Shown: positions 34,903-43,430 of the stretch, in pieces | Layout of the letters: each line of letters begins with the position of its first letter | How positions within the stretch are numbered: position 1 is the first letter of the stretch | Origin: Desulfarculales bacterium UBA702 | Lineage (GTDB): Bacteria > Desulfobacterota > Syntrophobacteria > Syntrophobacterales > Syntrophobacteraceae | Length of the DNA: 43,961 nt | Assembly (NCBI GenBank): GCA_002298165.1 | Contig: DBMI01000024.1 | Coordinates: 11,138 to 55,098 of the forward strand | Reading direction: 5' to 3' | Made by a program: the position numbers and the translations under genes | The notes under the pieces: model-generated | What the model was told of the DNA's origin: nothing | The model's database searches: none | The model's input: only the letters and a program-made list of their open reading frames with translations

Positions 34903-35406
34903 CTAACATCCGGCCGGTCGGTTGCTTAGAGTCAGTTCCATCAGGATAGCGGGCTCTTTTTGCACTTCATAATAATCGGGGCGCTCCCCGACTATGCGAA
35001 AACCCATCGCTTCATAGAGTCGGCGGGCCGCAATGTTGCTCTTGCGAACTTCTAATGTTGCGATCCTTGCCTTTCTTTCACAGCCATCCCGGATAGCATG
35101 GGAAAGCAAAGCACGCCCGATTGCGCGACCTCTGAACTTCTCCTGGACGGCGATATTTAGTATTTGAATCTCGTCGGCTACGCACCAGTAGCAGATGTAC
35201 CCCGCAATACAATCATACTGAGGCTGGTTAACAATCCCAGGGCAATTCTGATCCACCCTTGCCACGAGCATGTATGAATGCAGCCGGTCCAACTCCTCAA
35301 TGAACGATCGCTCCGTCCACGGCTCGAGCTGTCCCTGCCTCTCTATTTCAGTCACTGCCGCAATGTCAGCCCTGGTCAGGGCTGAGATGGTAATCGGGGC
35401 GCGCAC
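34903..35406 (-). CDS. rimI: ribosomal-protein-alanine N-acetyltransferase RimI-like
   Basis: This 167-residue GNAT acetyltransferase acetylates N-terminal alanine of ribosomal protein S18 in the founding RimI. The acetyl-CoA binding motif FRGRAIGRALLSHAI (R-G-x-A/G form) and the following LEVRKSNIAARRLYEAMGF are typical of RimI. The start is a GTG at 35406, 12 bases after the preceding EIIA gene's stop, with GGAT nearby; the pair is probably cotranscribed. A short inserted loop (DQNCPGIVNQPQYDC) before the core is longer than in E. coli. Another GNAT function cannot be excluded. Confidence 0.87.
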   Translation of the reverse strand: MRAPITISALTRADIAAVTEIERQGQLEPWTERSFIEELDRLHSYMLVARVDQNCPGIVNQPQYDCIAGYICYWCVADEIQILNIAVQEKFRGRAIGRALLSHAIRDGCERKARIATLEVRKSNIAARRLYEAMGFRIVGERPDYYEVQKEPAILMELTLSNRPAGC

Positions 35407-35418
35407 TTTTATTATCCG

Positions 35419-35853
35419 TCAAGGGGTCTTTATCGAGCGGGAGAGCACCTCGCTTGCAAGGCTGATATGTCGCTGTCCATACTCTTTAACCAGGGAGGCG
35501 GTCTCTTTGAGACTGTGACCGGTTCGACACCCGGCAAGCTTTATGAGCATGGGAAGATTCATCCCGCATACAACCTCCACGCCCGGCCCGATGAAGGATA
35601 AGCTGATATTGGCCGGCGTCCCACCGAAAAGGTCGGTCAAAATCAGCACTCCCTTGCCTTCATCGACCTCTTTTATCGAATCCTTTAGCAGTTTTATCAT
35701 TTCCTCGACTTCCTGATCGGGCTGGAAGCAAATCGCCTTGCAGTTCTTGAGCGGTCCGACAATCATCTCGGCCACTCTAAGCATCTCTTCGGCAAGCATA
35801 CAGTGTGAAATTGCCACAACCCCGATGAGGCCCTTGTCGCTTTCGTTGCTCAA
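35419..35853 (-). CDS. mannose-family PTS EIIA domain protein
   Basis: This 144-residue stand-alone EIIA of the mannose/sorbose PTS family has the phosphorylatable His17 in VVAISHCMLAEEML and the LTDLFGGTPAN loop typical of the fold. In sugar PTS this domain passes phosphate from HPr to EIIB; no EIIB, EIIC or EIID gene is nearby. Comparable single EIIA-Man genes sit beside rapZ in many deltaproteobacteria and are thought regulatory. It follows rapZ by 11 bases. Which donor phosphorylates it here is unclear, because no HPr gene is visible. Confidence 0.92.
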   Translation of the reverse strand: MSNESDKGLIGVVAISHCMLAEEMLRVAEMIVGPLKNCKAICFQPDQEVEEMIKLLKDSIKEVDEGKGVLILTDLFGGTPANISLSFIGPGVEVVCGMNLPMLIKLAGCRTGHSLKETASLVKEYGQRHISLASEVLSRSIKTP

Positions 35854-35864
35854 TTAAAGCCCCC

Positions 35865-36746
35865 TCATTCCAGGTTAATATCCCTGTGAAAGACGCTCAA
35901 GTAGTATTTGTTGCGCCGCAGCATTTCAGCAAGCTGGTCGGCTATAACCACCGAGCGATGCTTCCCTCCGGTACATCCCACGGCGATGGTAAGATATCGT
36001 TTTCCTTCGGCAATGTAGCAAGGCAGCAGCTTCAGCACAAGCGAGGAGTAGTCGGTCAGGAACTGCTGGACGGCCGGCCACTTCAGCACCCATTGCCGCA
36101 CGGGGTCGGTTTGGCCGTTGAATTTTTTGAGTTCCTCGACAAAATAGGGATTGGGTAAAAATCTTACATCTATAACCAGGTCAGCTTCGAGCGGAAGTCC
36201 ATACTTGTAGCCGAAAGAAAGGACCTGGATGCTCAACTGTTCGCTCTCGCTTATGTGAGAATAAAGGCTAGTCAGGTATTGTTTGAGCTGATGAACGGAA
36301 AGCGTGCCCGTATCGATGATTCTGGTGGCGCGGCCTCGAAGGGCAAGCAGTTGTTCGCGCTCGAAATGGATTGCATCCAGGAGCACGGAATCCAAGTCCG
36401 TGACAGCGGCCGGATGTACCCGGCGCGTCTGGCTGTAGCGCCTCTGGAGAACCCCTTCTTCCGCTTCGAGGAAAATTATATCGAAACCGTAGCCGGCGAG
36501 TTCGAGATCGCTGAAAATTGAATCGTAGTCCTTGAGAAAAGTGCGCTCGCGGATATCTATTCCCAGTGCAATCCTGGTAATATCAGGCATGTCCTTTTCG
36601 CAAAGCGACAGGAAATTCCCAAGAAGCGGCACGGGAAGATTATCAATGCAAAAGTACCCTATGTCTTCGAAGACCTTAATCGCAGTACTCTTGCCGGAGC
36701 CGGAAAGCCCTGTAACAACAACGACGTGCGGCTTGCCTGTTGTCAT
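35865..36746 (-). CDS. rapZ: RNase adapter / nucleotide-binding protein RapZ
   Basis: This 293-residue protein has an N-terminal Walker A (TGLSGSGKST near 13-22), FCIDNLPVPLL, and the C-terminal GCTGGKHRSVVIADQLAEML motif of the RapZ/YvcJ family. In E. coli RapZ directs RNase E to the GlmZ small RNA, controlling glucosamine-6-phosphate synthesis; elsewhere it binds GTP and affects cell-envelope or competence functions. The C-terminal RNA-binding-type domain is present. Its location between ptsN and an EIIA gene is a conserved neighbourhood. The intergenic gap to ptsN (121 bases) contains a strong hairpin. No GlmZ-type RNA is recognised. Confidence 0.95.
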   Translation of the reverse strand: MTTGKPHVVVVTGLSGSGKSTAIKVFEDIGYFCIDNLPVPLLGNFLSLCEKDMPDITRIALGIDIRERTFLKDYDSIFSDLELAGYGFDIIFLEAEEGVLQRRYSQTRRVHPAAVTDLDSVLLDAIHFEREQLLALRGRATRIIDTGTLSVHQLKQYLTSLYSHISESEQLSIQVLSFGYKYGLPLEADLVIDVRFLPNPYFVEELKKFNGQTDPVRQWVLKWPAVQQFLTDYSSLVLKLLPCYIAEGKRYLTIAVGCTGGKHRSVVIADQLAEMLRRNKYYLSVFHRDINLE

Positions 36747-36823
36747 TTTACATTCCTGTAATTTTGCGAAAATCGGCGGATTTAGACCCGGAAGGCCGCA
36801 AAACCGGCGGGCGGGAAGATGAA

Positions 36824-36852
36824 CCGGGAAAAGCCGGTCGGCTTTTCTCCGG
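36824..36852. repeat. stable hairpin in the ptsN-rapZ gap
   Basis: CCGGGAAAAGCCG (36824-36836) pairs with CGGCTTTTCTCCGG (36839-36852) with one bulge. No T-run follows on the minus strand, so it is unlikely to end transcription. It could be an mRNA-processing or RNA-binding site between cotranscribed genes. Confidence 0.45.
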
Positions 36853-36867
36853 AAGGTAATTCCAAAT

Positions 36868-37329
36868 TCAGAAATCCTCGTCTTCCTGTTGAATGATAGA
36901 GAAGATTTCCTCTCTGTTGTCCACCTTTCCCAACCGCTTGCGAACTGTTCCGTTTTTTAGCAGTCTGGCTATCCTCGCAAGCGCCCGAAGATGAATTCCG
37001 GAACATGTCTCGGGTGCCACAAGCAGGAAAAAGAGGTGGACCGGTTTTCCGTCCATCGACTCGAAATCGATTCCCTCAGTCGAGCGTCCGAAAGAGAGTA
37101 CCAGTTGGTCCAAATCCTTCAACTTGCCATGGGGTATGGCTATGCCGTCCCCTATCCCGGTGCTGCCCAGCCGCTCCCTGTCCAGAAGGACTTTCAGAAG
37201 CCTTTCACGGTCAACTCGCAGCTTCTCCTGAGTAATGGCATCGATCAGCTCCTCGAGGACCTGTTTTTTTGTCCTGCCTTTTAATTCAGGGACAATGGAA
37301 TCCATCGCCAGGATGTCGATTATTTTCAT
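36868..37329 (-). CDS. ptsN: nitrogen-regulatory PTS EIIA(Ntr)
   Basis: This 153-residue EIIA of the fructose/Ntr class has the phosphorylatable His in GIGDGIAIPHGKL and SFGRSTEGIDFESMDGKPVH typical of PtsN. It normally receives phosphate from the NPr/EI(Ntr) chain and regulates potassium, nitrogen and envelope functions. ATG 37329 follows AGAGGGG and is preferred over a TTG at 37332. It lies downstream of hpf with a 244-base gap and upstream of rapZ, in the classic rpoN-associated order. Neither ptsP nor an HPr-type gene is present in the window. Confidence 0.95.
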   Translation of the reverse strand: MKIIDILAMDSIVPELKGRTKKQVLEELIDAITQEKLRVDRERLLKVLLDRERLGSTGIGDGIAIPHGKLKDLDQLVLSFGRSTEGIDFESMDGKPVHLFFLLVAPETCSGIHLRALARIARLLKNGTVRKRLGKVDNREEIFSIIQQEDEDF

Positions 37330-37573
37330 CAAACCCCTCTGCCGGCATTACCCGGGAAAATTCCGGTCGTTTAATAAAATTTGAGTTCCGGTTATGAAAG
37401 CAAAATATTCCAGGTTCTTTTACATGCCCCGGTAATAATAAACGAGCCGCGGCGCTTTTCCACGACTTAAATTGAATCAGGGCGGGAAATATCCCCACCC
37501 TACGAGATCCGTCAAATTGGCCCGGTTCCCATAAATTCCCGGTGCTTCCGAAGGGCCGCGGGTGCGCTTTTAC

Positions 37574-38104
37574 CTACCCCACCGTTTCTATGAGACCGAG
37601 ATGTCCGTCTTTTCTGCGGTACAGCACATTAACACGGCTGCTTCGCCTGTTTGTGAACACCATGAACTCGCCGCTCGTAGCCTTGAGCTGCATAACTGCT
37701 TCATCGATGTCCATCGGTTTCGCATACACCTGTTCGGCCCTGATTATTTGCTGTTCATCTTCATCCGGGAATTTCCGGGTTGTTGAACCCATAGGTTCCT
37801 TAGCAGCTCCCGGAGTCCTGTGGCGCTTTACTTTTTCTTTCCCTTTTTTTGCCTGAACTTCCAAGCTGTCAACCAGGAGATCTATACTCGTGTACATATC
37901 ATCGGTTTCTTCGGTACCATTCAAATGCAGGACCGGAGAATCGATGCTTATCTCCGCGATGTGCCTGAATTTTTCAACTTTCAAAACAAGGTGGGCTTCA
38001 ATCGGTTCGGCGAGAAATTTTTTGACTCGGGACAGCTTCTCCTCGGCATAGAGCTTCAAAGCATCTGATGGTTCAATGTGCCTGAAGGAAACATTTATTT
38101 GCAT
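37574..38104 (-). CDS. hpf: ribosome hibernation promoting factor, long form
   Basis: This 176-residue protein consists of an N-terminal HPF/YfiA RNA-binding domain (about 1-100; VSFRHIEPSDALKLYAEEKL), a charged linker, and a C-terminal domain (about 118-176; IIRAEQVYAKPMDIDEAVMQ) that makes 70S ribosomes dimerise. Long HPFs form 100S ribosomes on their own in nutrient stress. ATG 38104 has CAGGAG seven bases upstream. It is the gene after rpoN, an arrangement shared with many proteobacteria, although the E. coli version is the short form. Confidence 0.95.
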   Translation of the reverse strand: MQINVSFRHIEPSDALKLYAEEKLSRVKKFLAEPIEAHLVLKVEKFRHIAEISIDSPVLHLNGTEETDDMYTSIDLLVDSLEVQAKKGKEKVKRHRTPGAAKEPMGSTTRKFPDEDEQQIIRAEQVYAKPMDIDEAVMQLKATSGEFMVFTNRRSSRVNVLYRRKDGHLGLIETVG

Positions 38105-38252
38105 ATTTCATCTCCTGAAAAGCTGTTGTTGCACCGGCATTCACCCAGGAACCCGAATTTATTTTCTCCTTATTGAATGGGTCGGTCCAGGATTCAAACA
38201 GGTTGAGACGTGCCGTCGGGTACCCGGGAAATCCTCCGGGAGGTGGCCTGGA

Positions 38253-39698
38253 TTATCCCCAGGAAGATTTTTTCCTCCTGTTCGAAGGCAAAAGGCCCAG
38301 CATCTCACGGTATTTTGCCACCGTGCGCCGGGCGATGCAGATGTTTTCATTTTCAAGTATTTCCACTATTTCCTGGTCGCTGTAGGGTTTCGACTCATCT
38401 TCCTCCCGAACGATGTGGCGGATGCGCTCCTTTACGCTCTCGGAGGCTACAGCCTCCCCAACTACACTATTTATTGAACTATTAAAGAAATATTTCAACT
38501 CAAAAATCCCGTGGGGCGTGTGCATGTATTTGCTTGCCGTAACCCGGCTGATGGTGGATTCATGCATCCCCACATCCTCGGCTATGTCGCGCAGAACCAT
38601 AGGCTTGAGGCAGGAAACCCCCTTTTCGAAAAAATCCGACTGCAGCTTTACGATGCTCTGAGACACGCGGTAAAGTGTACGCTGCCGCTGATGGATACTC
38701 TTAATCAGCCAAGCGGCCGAACGCAGCTTGGTCTGGATGTAGTCCCGCGTCTCCGTCGGAAGGGATTCACCCTCGCCCAGGGCATCCTTGTAGTAAGGGC
38801 TGACCCTCAGCTTGGGCATTCCATCTTCGTTTAGCAAGATGACCCATTCATCATCCACCTTGAAAATGTATATGTCGGGACTGATATACTCGATATTTTC
38901 TTTGTTGAACGCGCTGCCGGGCCGCGGATCGAATCCCAGGATAATGTCAACGGCCGCCTTTACATCCTCGGGACTTCGCTTGAGCGATCTGATCAGGGCA
39001 GCGTAGTTCTTGGTTTCGAGGTAATGGAGGTGGTCCTCGATAATACGAATGACCAGGGGATCAATTGGTTCGAGCGCTTTTGCCTGAACCAGCAGGCACT
39101 CCCTCAAATCCCTTGCCGCAACTCCGGTCGGATCGAAGGTCTGGACCCTTGACAATACCTGCTCGACCGTCTCGGCATCGGCTCCGGCCATTGCGGCTAT
39201 TTCTTCTATCGTCGCGTCCAGGTACCCGTCTTTATCGAGATTTCCGATAATCATGCCGCCGATTTCGCGCTCTTGCTCCGAGCAATCGGTCATGCGAAGC
39301 TGCCAGACCAGGTGGTCCTCGAGGGTCGTGGGCTCCGACAGGCGGCTATCGAAGCTGGGCCACTCCTGGTTGGGATCGCTTTCAACGAGCACCGGCGTAC
39401 TGGTGTTGTATTCGTCGAGGTAACCTTCCCAGTCAAAGTCCTCGCGTATGTTTGTCTCAGAGACCTGCACTTCCTGGAAAGGGGATTCTTCGGTGGTCAG
39501 GGTTTCCAACTCGGAGTCCTGCTCGGTTTGAACGTCTTCCTGGGTCTCTTCGAGTAGAGGGTTTGTTTCCAGTTCCTGGCTGATGGTCTCCAGAAGCTCA
39601 AGGCGTGAAAGCTGAAGCAGTTTTATCGCCTGCTGCAGCTGCGGAGTCATTATGAGTTGCTGACTGAGTTTCAGTTGCTGTTTTAGTTCAAGTGCCAT
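38253..39698 (-). CDS. rpoN: RNA polymerase sigma-54 factor
   Basis: This 481-residue sigma factor recognises -24/-12 promoters and requires enhancer-binding ATPases. Region I is Gln/Leu-rich (LKLSQQLIMTPQLQQAIKLL), followed by an acidic region II (about 40-115), the core-binding domain, an HTH region, and the RpoN box near the C-terminus (ARRTVAKYREMLG). ATG 39698 is used; TTG 39701 would add one residue. All domains are present at normal length. It lies 12 bases after the lptB stop. A near-consensus sigma-54 promoter occurs at the right edge of this same window. Confidence 0.97.
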   Translation of the reverse strand: MALELKQQLKLSQQLIMTPQLQQAIKLLQLSRLELLETISQELETNPLLEETQEDVQTEQDSELETLTTEESPFQEVQVSETNIREDFDWEGYLDEYNTSTPVLVESDPNQEWPSFDSRLSEPTTLEDHLVWQLRMTDCSEQEREIGGMIIGNLDKDGYLDATIEEIAAMAGADAETVEQVLSRVQTFDPTGVAARDLRECLLVQAKALEPIDPLVIRIIEDHLHYLETKNYAALIRSLKRSPEDVKAAVDIILGFDPRPGSAFNKENIEYISPDIYIFKVDDEWVILLNEDGMPKLRVSPYYKDALGEGESLPTETRDYIQTKLRSAAWLIKSIHQRQRTLYRVSQSIVKLQSDFFEKGVSCLKPMVLRDIAEDVGMHESTISRVTASKYMHTPHGIFELKYFFNSSINSVVGEAVASESVKERIRHIVREEDESKPYSDQEIVEILENENICIARRTVAKYREMLGLLPSNRRKKSSWG

Positions 39699-39710
39699 CA
39701 ATTAAATCCA

Positions 39711-40445
39711 TTACAGGCTGAAATGATCGCCCAGATAAGTGCGGCGTGCAAGATCACTACGGGCGATATCTTGAGGATCTCCCTTTTCGAGAATTCGGCC
39801 CTCGTGCATAATATAAGCCCAGTCACAGACTTTAAGTGTTTCCCGTACGTTATGATCGGAAATTAAAACTCCGATACCTTTGGCCTTGAGCGCCGTGATT
39901 AGTCCCTGGATCTCCGCAACAGCCAGCGGATCGATTCCCGCAAAGGGTTCGTCCAGCAAAATAAAACTTGGCTGGGTCACCAGGGCGCGGGTGATTTCAA
40001 CCCGCCTGCGCTCGCCTCCAGATAACCTGTCGGCCCTGTTACCGGCCAGGTGCGAAATCCTCAAGTCGCCAAGAAGCTCTTTTAGCCTCTCCTGCCGCTC
40101 CTGCCTTCCGATCGGAAGTGTCTCGAGGATCGCCATTATGTTCTGTTCGACAGTCAGCTTCCGAAATACCGAGGGTTCCTGCGAAAGATAGGTAATCCCT
40201 TTTCTCGCCCTTCGGTACATCGGCTGATCGATTATATTTTCTCCATTTAAAATAACAGCCCCGCTGTCAGGGCGAATTATACCCACAATGCTGAAAAAGG
40301 TAGTCGATTTTCCGGCCCCGTTGGGTCCGAGAAGACCGACAATCTTGGCCTCTCTTAACTCCAGGCTTACGTGGTCAACCACGCACCGGCCCTTGTAGGT
40401 TTTTACCAAATCCCTTATCTCAAGCTTCTTGGGCGGTTGCGCCAC
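39711..40445 (-). CDS. lptB: LPS export ABC transporter ATP-binding protein LptB
   Basis: This 244-residue ATPase of the LptB2FG complex powers extraction of lipopolysaccharide from the inner membrane. Walker A GPNGAGKST, signature LSGGERRRVEIT, Walker B FILLDEPFAGIDP and the switch His (DHNVRE) are all present. The start is a GTG at 40445, with AAGGA about ten bases upstream, four bases after the lptA stop. It is the third gene of lptC-lptA-lptB, followed by rpoN as in many proteobacteria. Confidence 0.97.
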   Translation of the reverse strand: MAQPPKKLEIRDLVKTYKGRCVVDHVSLELREAKIVGLLGPNGAGKSTTFFSIVGIIRPDSGAVILNGENIIDQPMYRRARKGITYLSQEPSVFRKLTVEQNIMAILETLPIGRQERQERLKELLGDLRISHLAGNRADRLSGGERRRVEITRALVTQPSFILLDEPFAGIDPLAVAEIQGLITALKAKGIGVLISDHNVRETLKVCDWAYIMHEGRILEKGDPQDIARSDLARRTYLGDHFSL

Positions 40446-40449
40446 TCGC

Positions 40450-41025
40450 CTAGTCCTTCTTGCCCGGTGTCAAAGTTGCGTGGACCGGCATTTCCTTACC
40501 GCCCTCTACTATGCTCTTGCCTTGCTGCAGATAAACCGTGATGACACTGCCTGTTACCGTGTCTTTGCCCCTGGTAACAACCGGCTTCCCGCGAAGGATG
40601 ATCTTCTGTTCTTTTTCATAGTAGATCCCTTTTTCAGCCGTCGCGGTGCGGTCTTTCTGGATAACTTTAACATCTCCCTCGATTTCGATGTAGTCTATCT
40701 TCTCACTTATTTCAGAAGTTTTAGACTTGTTGTCATCTGGAAGACCGACAACCTTGAGCCGGTTGCCCGTTAAGGTAACATCATCCTGAGTAACAACCAC
40801 ATGACCCTCGAAAAGTATCACCCTCTCCTGCTGACGAGCCTCCATCCGGTCTGCCGTGATGTTTATGGGAGATTCGCTCTTACCTATCTTATCGGCCATT
40901 GGAGACTTTGGCTTGTCTTGTTTTTCAGCGGCCCATGCGCCGGCCGTGAAATATAAAGCAAAAACCAGCACCGGAATGATCAGGATGATTGCCACCCCTG
41001 TGGACTTCGAGAGGTTTGCTGCCAT
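40450..41025 (-). CDS. lptA: LPS transport periplasmic protein LptA
   Basis: This 191-residue exported protein polymerises as the LPS-conducting bridge between the inner and outer membranes. ATG 41025 has GAGGAG about five bases upstream. A signal peptide with a hydrophobic stretch (about 10-30, ending GAWAAEK) precedes the OstA/LptA beta-jellyroll, visible as INITADRMEARQQERVILF and repeated T-x-N-x-L/V strand patterns. It lies 42 bases after the lptC stop. Confidence 0.93.
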   Translation of the reverse strand: MAANLSKSTGVAIILIIPVLVFALYFTAGAWAAEKQDKPKSPMADKIGKSESPINITADRMEARQQERVILFEGHVVVTQDDVTLTGNRLKVVGLPDDNKSKTSEISEKIDYIEIEGDVKVIQKDRTATAEKGIYYEKEQKIILRGKPVVTRGKDTVTGSVITVYLQQGKSIVEGGKEMPVHATLTPGKKD

Positions 41026-41067
41026 GTGACTCCTCTAATTCGAACATGTTCTATTGAGTTTAGCGAC

Positions 41068-41649
41068 CTATTTGCCAATCTGCAATTTCGACATAATCAG
41101 AGATGCCTTTACTTTGGCAAGAAAGGCGGTCCGGCTGCCGATTTCATAATCCCATTTGTTCCCGTTAACTTCACCGCCCGGCCCAAACACTCGGATCGAG
41201 CTTTCCGATGAAACCTTTCTGCGCAGATGGTCATAATCGGCGGAATCGGTCAAGAGTACATACCCGCGAGGCAGGGTGGCACGAACATTGTTTCGCAACT
41301 CGATGTTCTTGGTACCGGCGTGAAGAACCCCCTCGTTGCTCTCAAGAATTACCTCCCCTTCATCATTTTCAAGATGGAAGGTAAGGTGCACCGATTTCAA
41401 CTTCGTTATCTGCCGGTCATGGAAGTATATCGCCTCTGATGCCCGAAGGGTCCAGAACTGCTTGCCCTTTTCCATCTCTGTGAATTCTATGTCGGTGAGC
41501 TTCATCTCCGACTGGGCAGACTCGGGCTGGGGCGCTTCCATGGATTTTTTCACAGACTTGCCTTTCAATAGCCCTCCGGCAAGTACGAGGACCAGCCCCC
41601 CCACGATCAACAGGATAATAATTTGAGCGAATTTTCTAAGATCGAGCAT
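41068..41649 (-). CDS. lptC: LPS export protein LptC
   Basis: This 193-residue inner-membrane-anchored protein passes LPS from LptBFG to LptA. ATG 41649 (with GAGG about seven bases upstream) is preferred over GTG 41655. A single N-terminal helix (about 9-27, IIILLIVGGLVLVLAGG) anchors a periplasmic LptC-like jellyroll containing VHLTFHLENDEGEVILESNE. Sequence conservation in this family is low; identification leans on the lptA and lptB neighbours. kdsD and kdsC, often upstream in other bacteria, are not present. Confidence 0.88.
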   Translation of the reverse strand: MLDLRKFAQIIILLIVGGLVLVLAGGLLKGKSVKKSMEAPQPESAQSEMKLTDIEFTEMEKGKQFWTLRASEAIYFHDRQITKLKSVHLTFHLENDEGEVILESNEGVLHAGTKNIELRNNVRATLPRGYVLLTDSADYDHLRRKVSSESSIRVFGPGGEVNGNKWDYEIGSRTAFLAKVKASLIMSKLQIGK

Positions 41650-41969
41650 GGCCACGCCTCACCCATTTCCCTAGCCGGCGCATCAGCAAGATTTATCAAT
41701 CAAATTAATGAATTACAATTCGGCGAATACTTTATCACGGGGGTTTTTGGCTGTAAAGGCCAATTGCGTAAGGCTTCGGAAAGTCGAAGAAAAATGAGGG
41801 GCAGTTATCGAAAATGGCACGATTTTTATTTGGGAATTCAGGATTGTGGCTTGATGAACTACCATTTATTAAGGAATTTATACATAGGAGGTTTAGTGGG
41901 ATCATGGAATTAAAGGCGCTTAAGCCTTTTTCCATCCTCATTTCTGGAACGTTAAACAGGCGATCGGCA
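41650..41969. other. gene-free interval between hldE and lptC
   Basis: This AT-rich 320-base gap lies upstream of lptC on the minus strand and probably carries the lpt-rpoN promoter. I see only weak TTGTAA/TAAATC-like boxes in the segment 41690-41730 on the minus strand and will not call them. The small frames inside have no family-like sequence. Confidence 0.4.
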
Positions 41970-43430
41970 TCACCCAAGGATTTTATTCACGATCCCCGTC
42001 GTGCTGAAGCCCTCGGCAATCGGGACGAGCACGACCTTGCCTCCGTATTGTTCGACCACGTTGCGACCGACGACATCCTCCAGCCTGTAGTCGGCCCCTT
42101 TTACCAGTATATCGGGCCTTAACGATTCGATTAGATGGAGCGGGGTATCTTCTCCGAAGATCACGACCATGTCCACGCAAGCAAGCGATGCGAGGAGGGC
42201 CGCCCGGTCCCGTTCCGCCAAAATCGGCCTTGCCTCTCCTTTCAGGCGCCGCACGGATATATCGGCATTAAGGCCGATAACCAGGCGCTCACCGAGATCC
42301 TTTGCCTGCTGGAGAAGTTGGATGTGTCCGGGGTGAAGCAAATCGAAGCAACCGTTGGTGAAAATGATTTTATCGCCGCCGGCGCGCCAGGATTTAATCT
42401 GCACGCCAGCGGCATCGAGGCTGCAGATCTTGCTCAAGCTCGGACCGTTCGCGGTCGCGCTGCTCAACCGCAGTACGCTTTCCAGCTCGCTTCTTCCAAT
42501 GGGTTGAGTGCCGAGTTTACCGACCACAATCCCGGCAGCCACATTGGCCAAAAAGGCGGAATCTATAACGGACAACCCTGATGATACCCCCGCCGCAAGG
42601 GTTGCAATTACCGTATCTCCAGCACCAGAGACGTCAAAAACCTCCCGCGCCCTGGCTTGTATAGCCAGTGGAGCGGACTGGGCGTTAAAAAGACTCATTC
42701 CGCGGGAACCCCGAGTAACCAGCAACCACTCGGAATCGAATTTATCCAAAACCTCGCGAGCCTTCTTTTCGAACTCATCCGCTTTATCCGAACAATTGCC
42801 CGCCACCGCCTCGAATTCCGACACGTTAGGGGTAATGCAGGACACCCCTCTATAGCGTTCCCAATCCGTTCCCTTGGGATCAACCAGAACCGGGATTCCA
42901 TGCTGCCGGGCATGACCGATTACTTTCTGAACAAATGATTCTGATATCAGCAGTCCTTTCCCGTAATCCGATAAAACAACGGCTCCGCACCCCGGCATTA
43001 TTTTTTCAATCATGCCCCATAAGAGGTCAATGACCTCGTTGTCCGGGATCGCGATCTCTTCCTCGTCCAGCCTCAATAACTGCTGCCCCCGGGCCATAAT
43101 GCGGGTCTTTGTTATAGTTGGACGCAAGGAATCGGCTACAAGGCCGGATTTGATGCCGGATTTTTCAAGCAGTTCGCCGAGCAACTCACCGGCTCGGTCA
43201 GCGCCCTTGATCCCGACAAGAAAAACCGGGCACCCCAGGCCGGCCAGATTGGCCGCTACGTTTCCCGCACCTCCGAGCACTTCGGATCGGTCAAGAACTC
43301 GCACGACCTGAACGGGCGCTTCGGGGGAAATCCGCCTGACATCTCCCCACACGTAGCGGTCGAGCATTACGTCGCCAATCACCAGTACCTTGCCAGACCC
43401 GATTTTGCGCTCTGCCTCAACCAAATCCAT
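41970..43430 (-). CDS. hldE: bifunctional heptose-7-phosphate kinase / heptose-1-phosphate adenylyltransferase HldE
   Basis: This 486-residue cytoplasmic enzyme makes the ADP-heptose precursor of the LPS inner core. The N-terminal ribokinase-type domain (about 1-320; GGAGNVAANLAGLG and DVSGAGDTVIATLAAG, with the catalytic Asp) phosphorylates heptose-7-phosphate at C1. The C-terminal nucleotidyltransferase domain (about 345-486; FTNGCFDLLHPGHIQLL, with the HxGH motif) adds AMP after the phosphate at C7 is removed by GmhB. ATG 43430 has GGGG upstream. It sits upstream of lptC-lptA-lptB-rpoN on the same strand, linking LPS core synthesis with LPS transport. Confidence 0.96.
   Translation of the reverse strand: MDLVEAERKIGSGKVLVIGDVMLDRYVWGDVRRISPEAPVQVVRVLDRSEVLGGAGNVAANLAGLGCPVFLVGIKGADRAGELLGELLEKSGIKSGLVADSLRPTITKTRIMARGQQLLRLDEEEIAIPDNEVIDLLWGMIEKIMPGCGAVVLSDYGKGLLISESFVQKVIGHARQHGIPVLVDPKGTDWERYRGVSCITPNVSEFEAVAGNCSDKADEFEKKAREVLDKFDSEWLLVTRGSRGMSLFNAQSAPLAIQARAREVFDVSGAGDTVIATLAAGVSSGLSVIDSAFLANVAAGIVVGKLGTQPIGRSELESVLRLSSATANGPSLSKICSLDAAGVQIKSWRAGGDKIIFTNGCFDLLHPGHIQLLQQAKDLGERLVIGLNADISVRRLKGEARPILAERDRAALLASLACVDMVVIFGEDTPLHLIESLRPDILVKGADYRLEDVVGRNVVEQYGGKVVLVPIAEGFSTTGIVNKILG

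Noticed and set aside
36991..37284. Plus-strand frames across the ptsN gene.
   Set aside because: They are shadows of ptsN, whose minus-strand product matches the EIIA(Ntr) family throughout.
41815..41829. TGGCACG followed by TTAT, resembling a sigma-54 promoter on the plus strand.
   Set aside because: The essential -12 G is missing, and no plus-strand gene lies downstream before hldE, which is encoded on the other strand.
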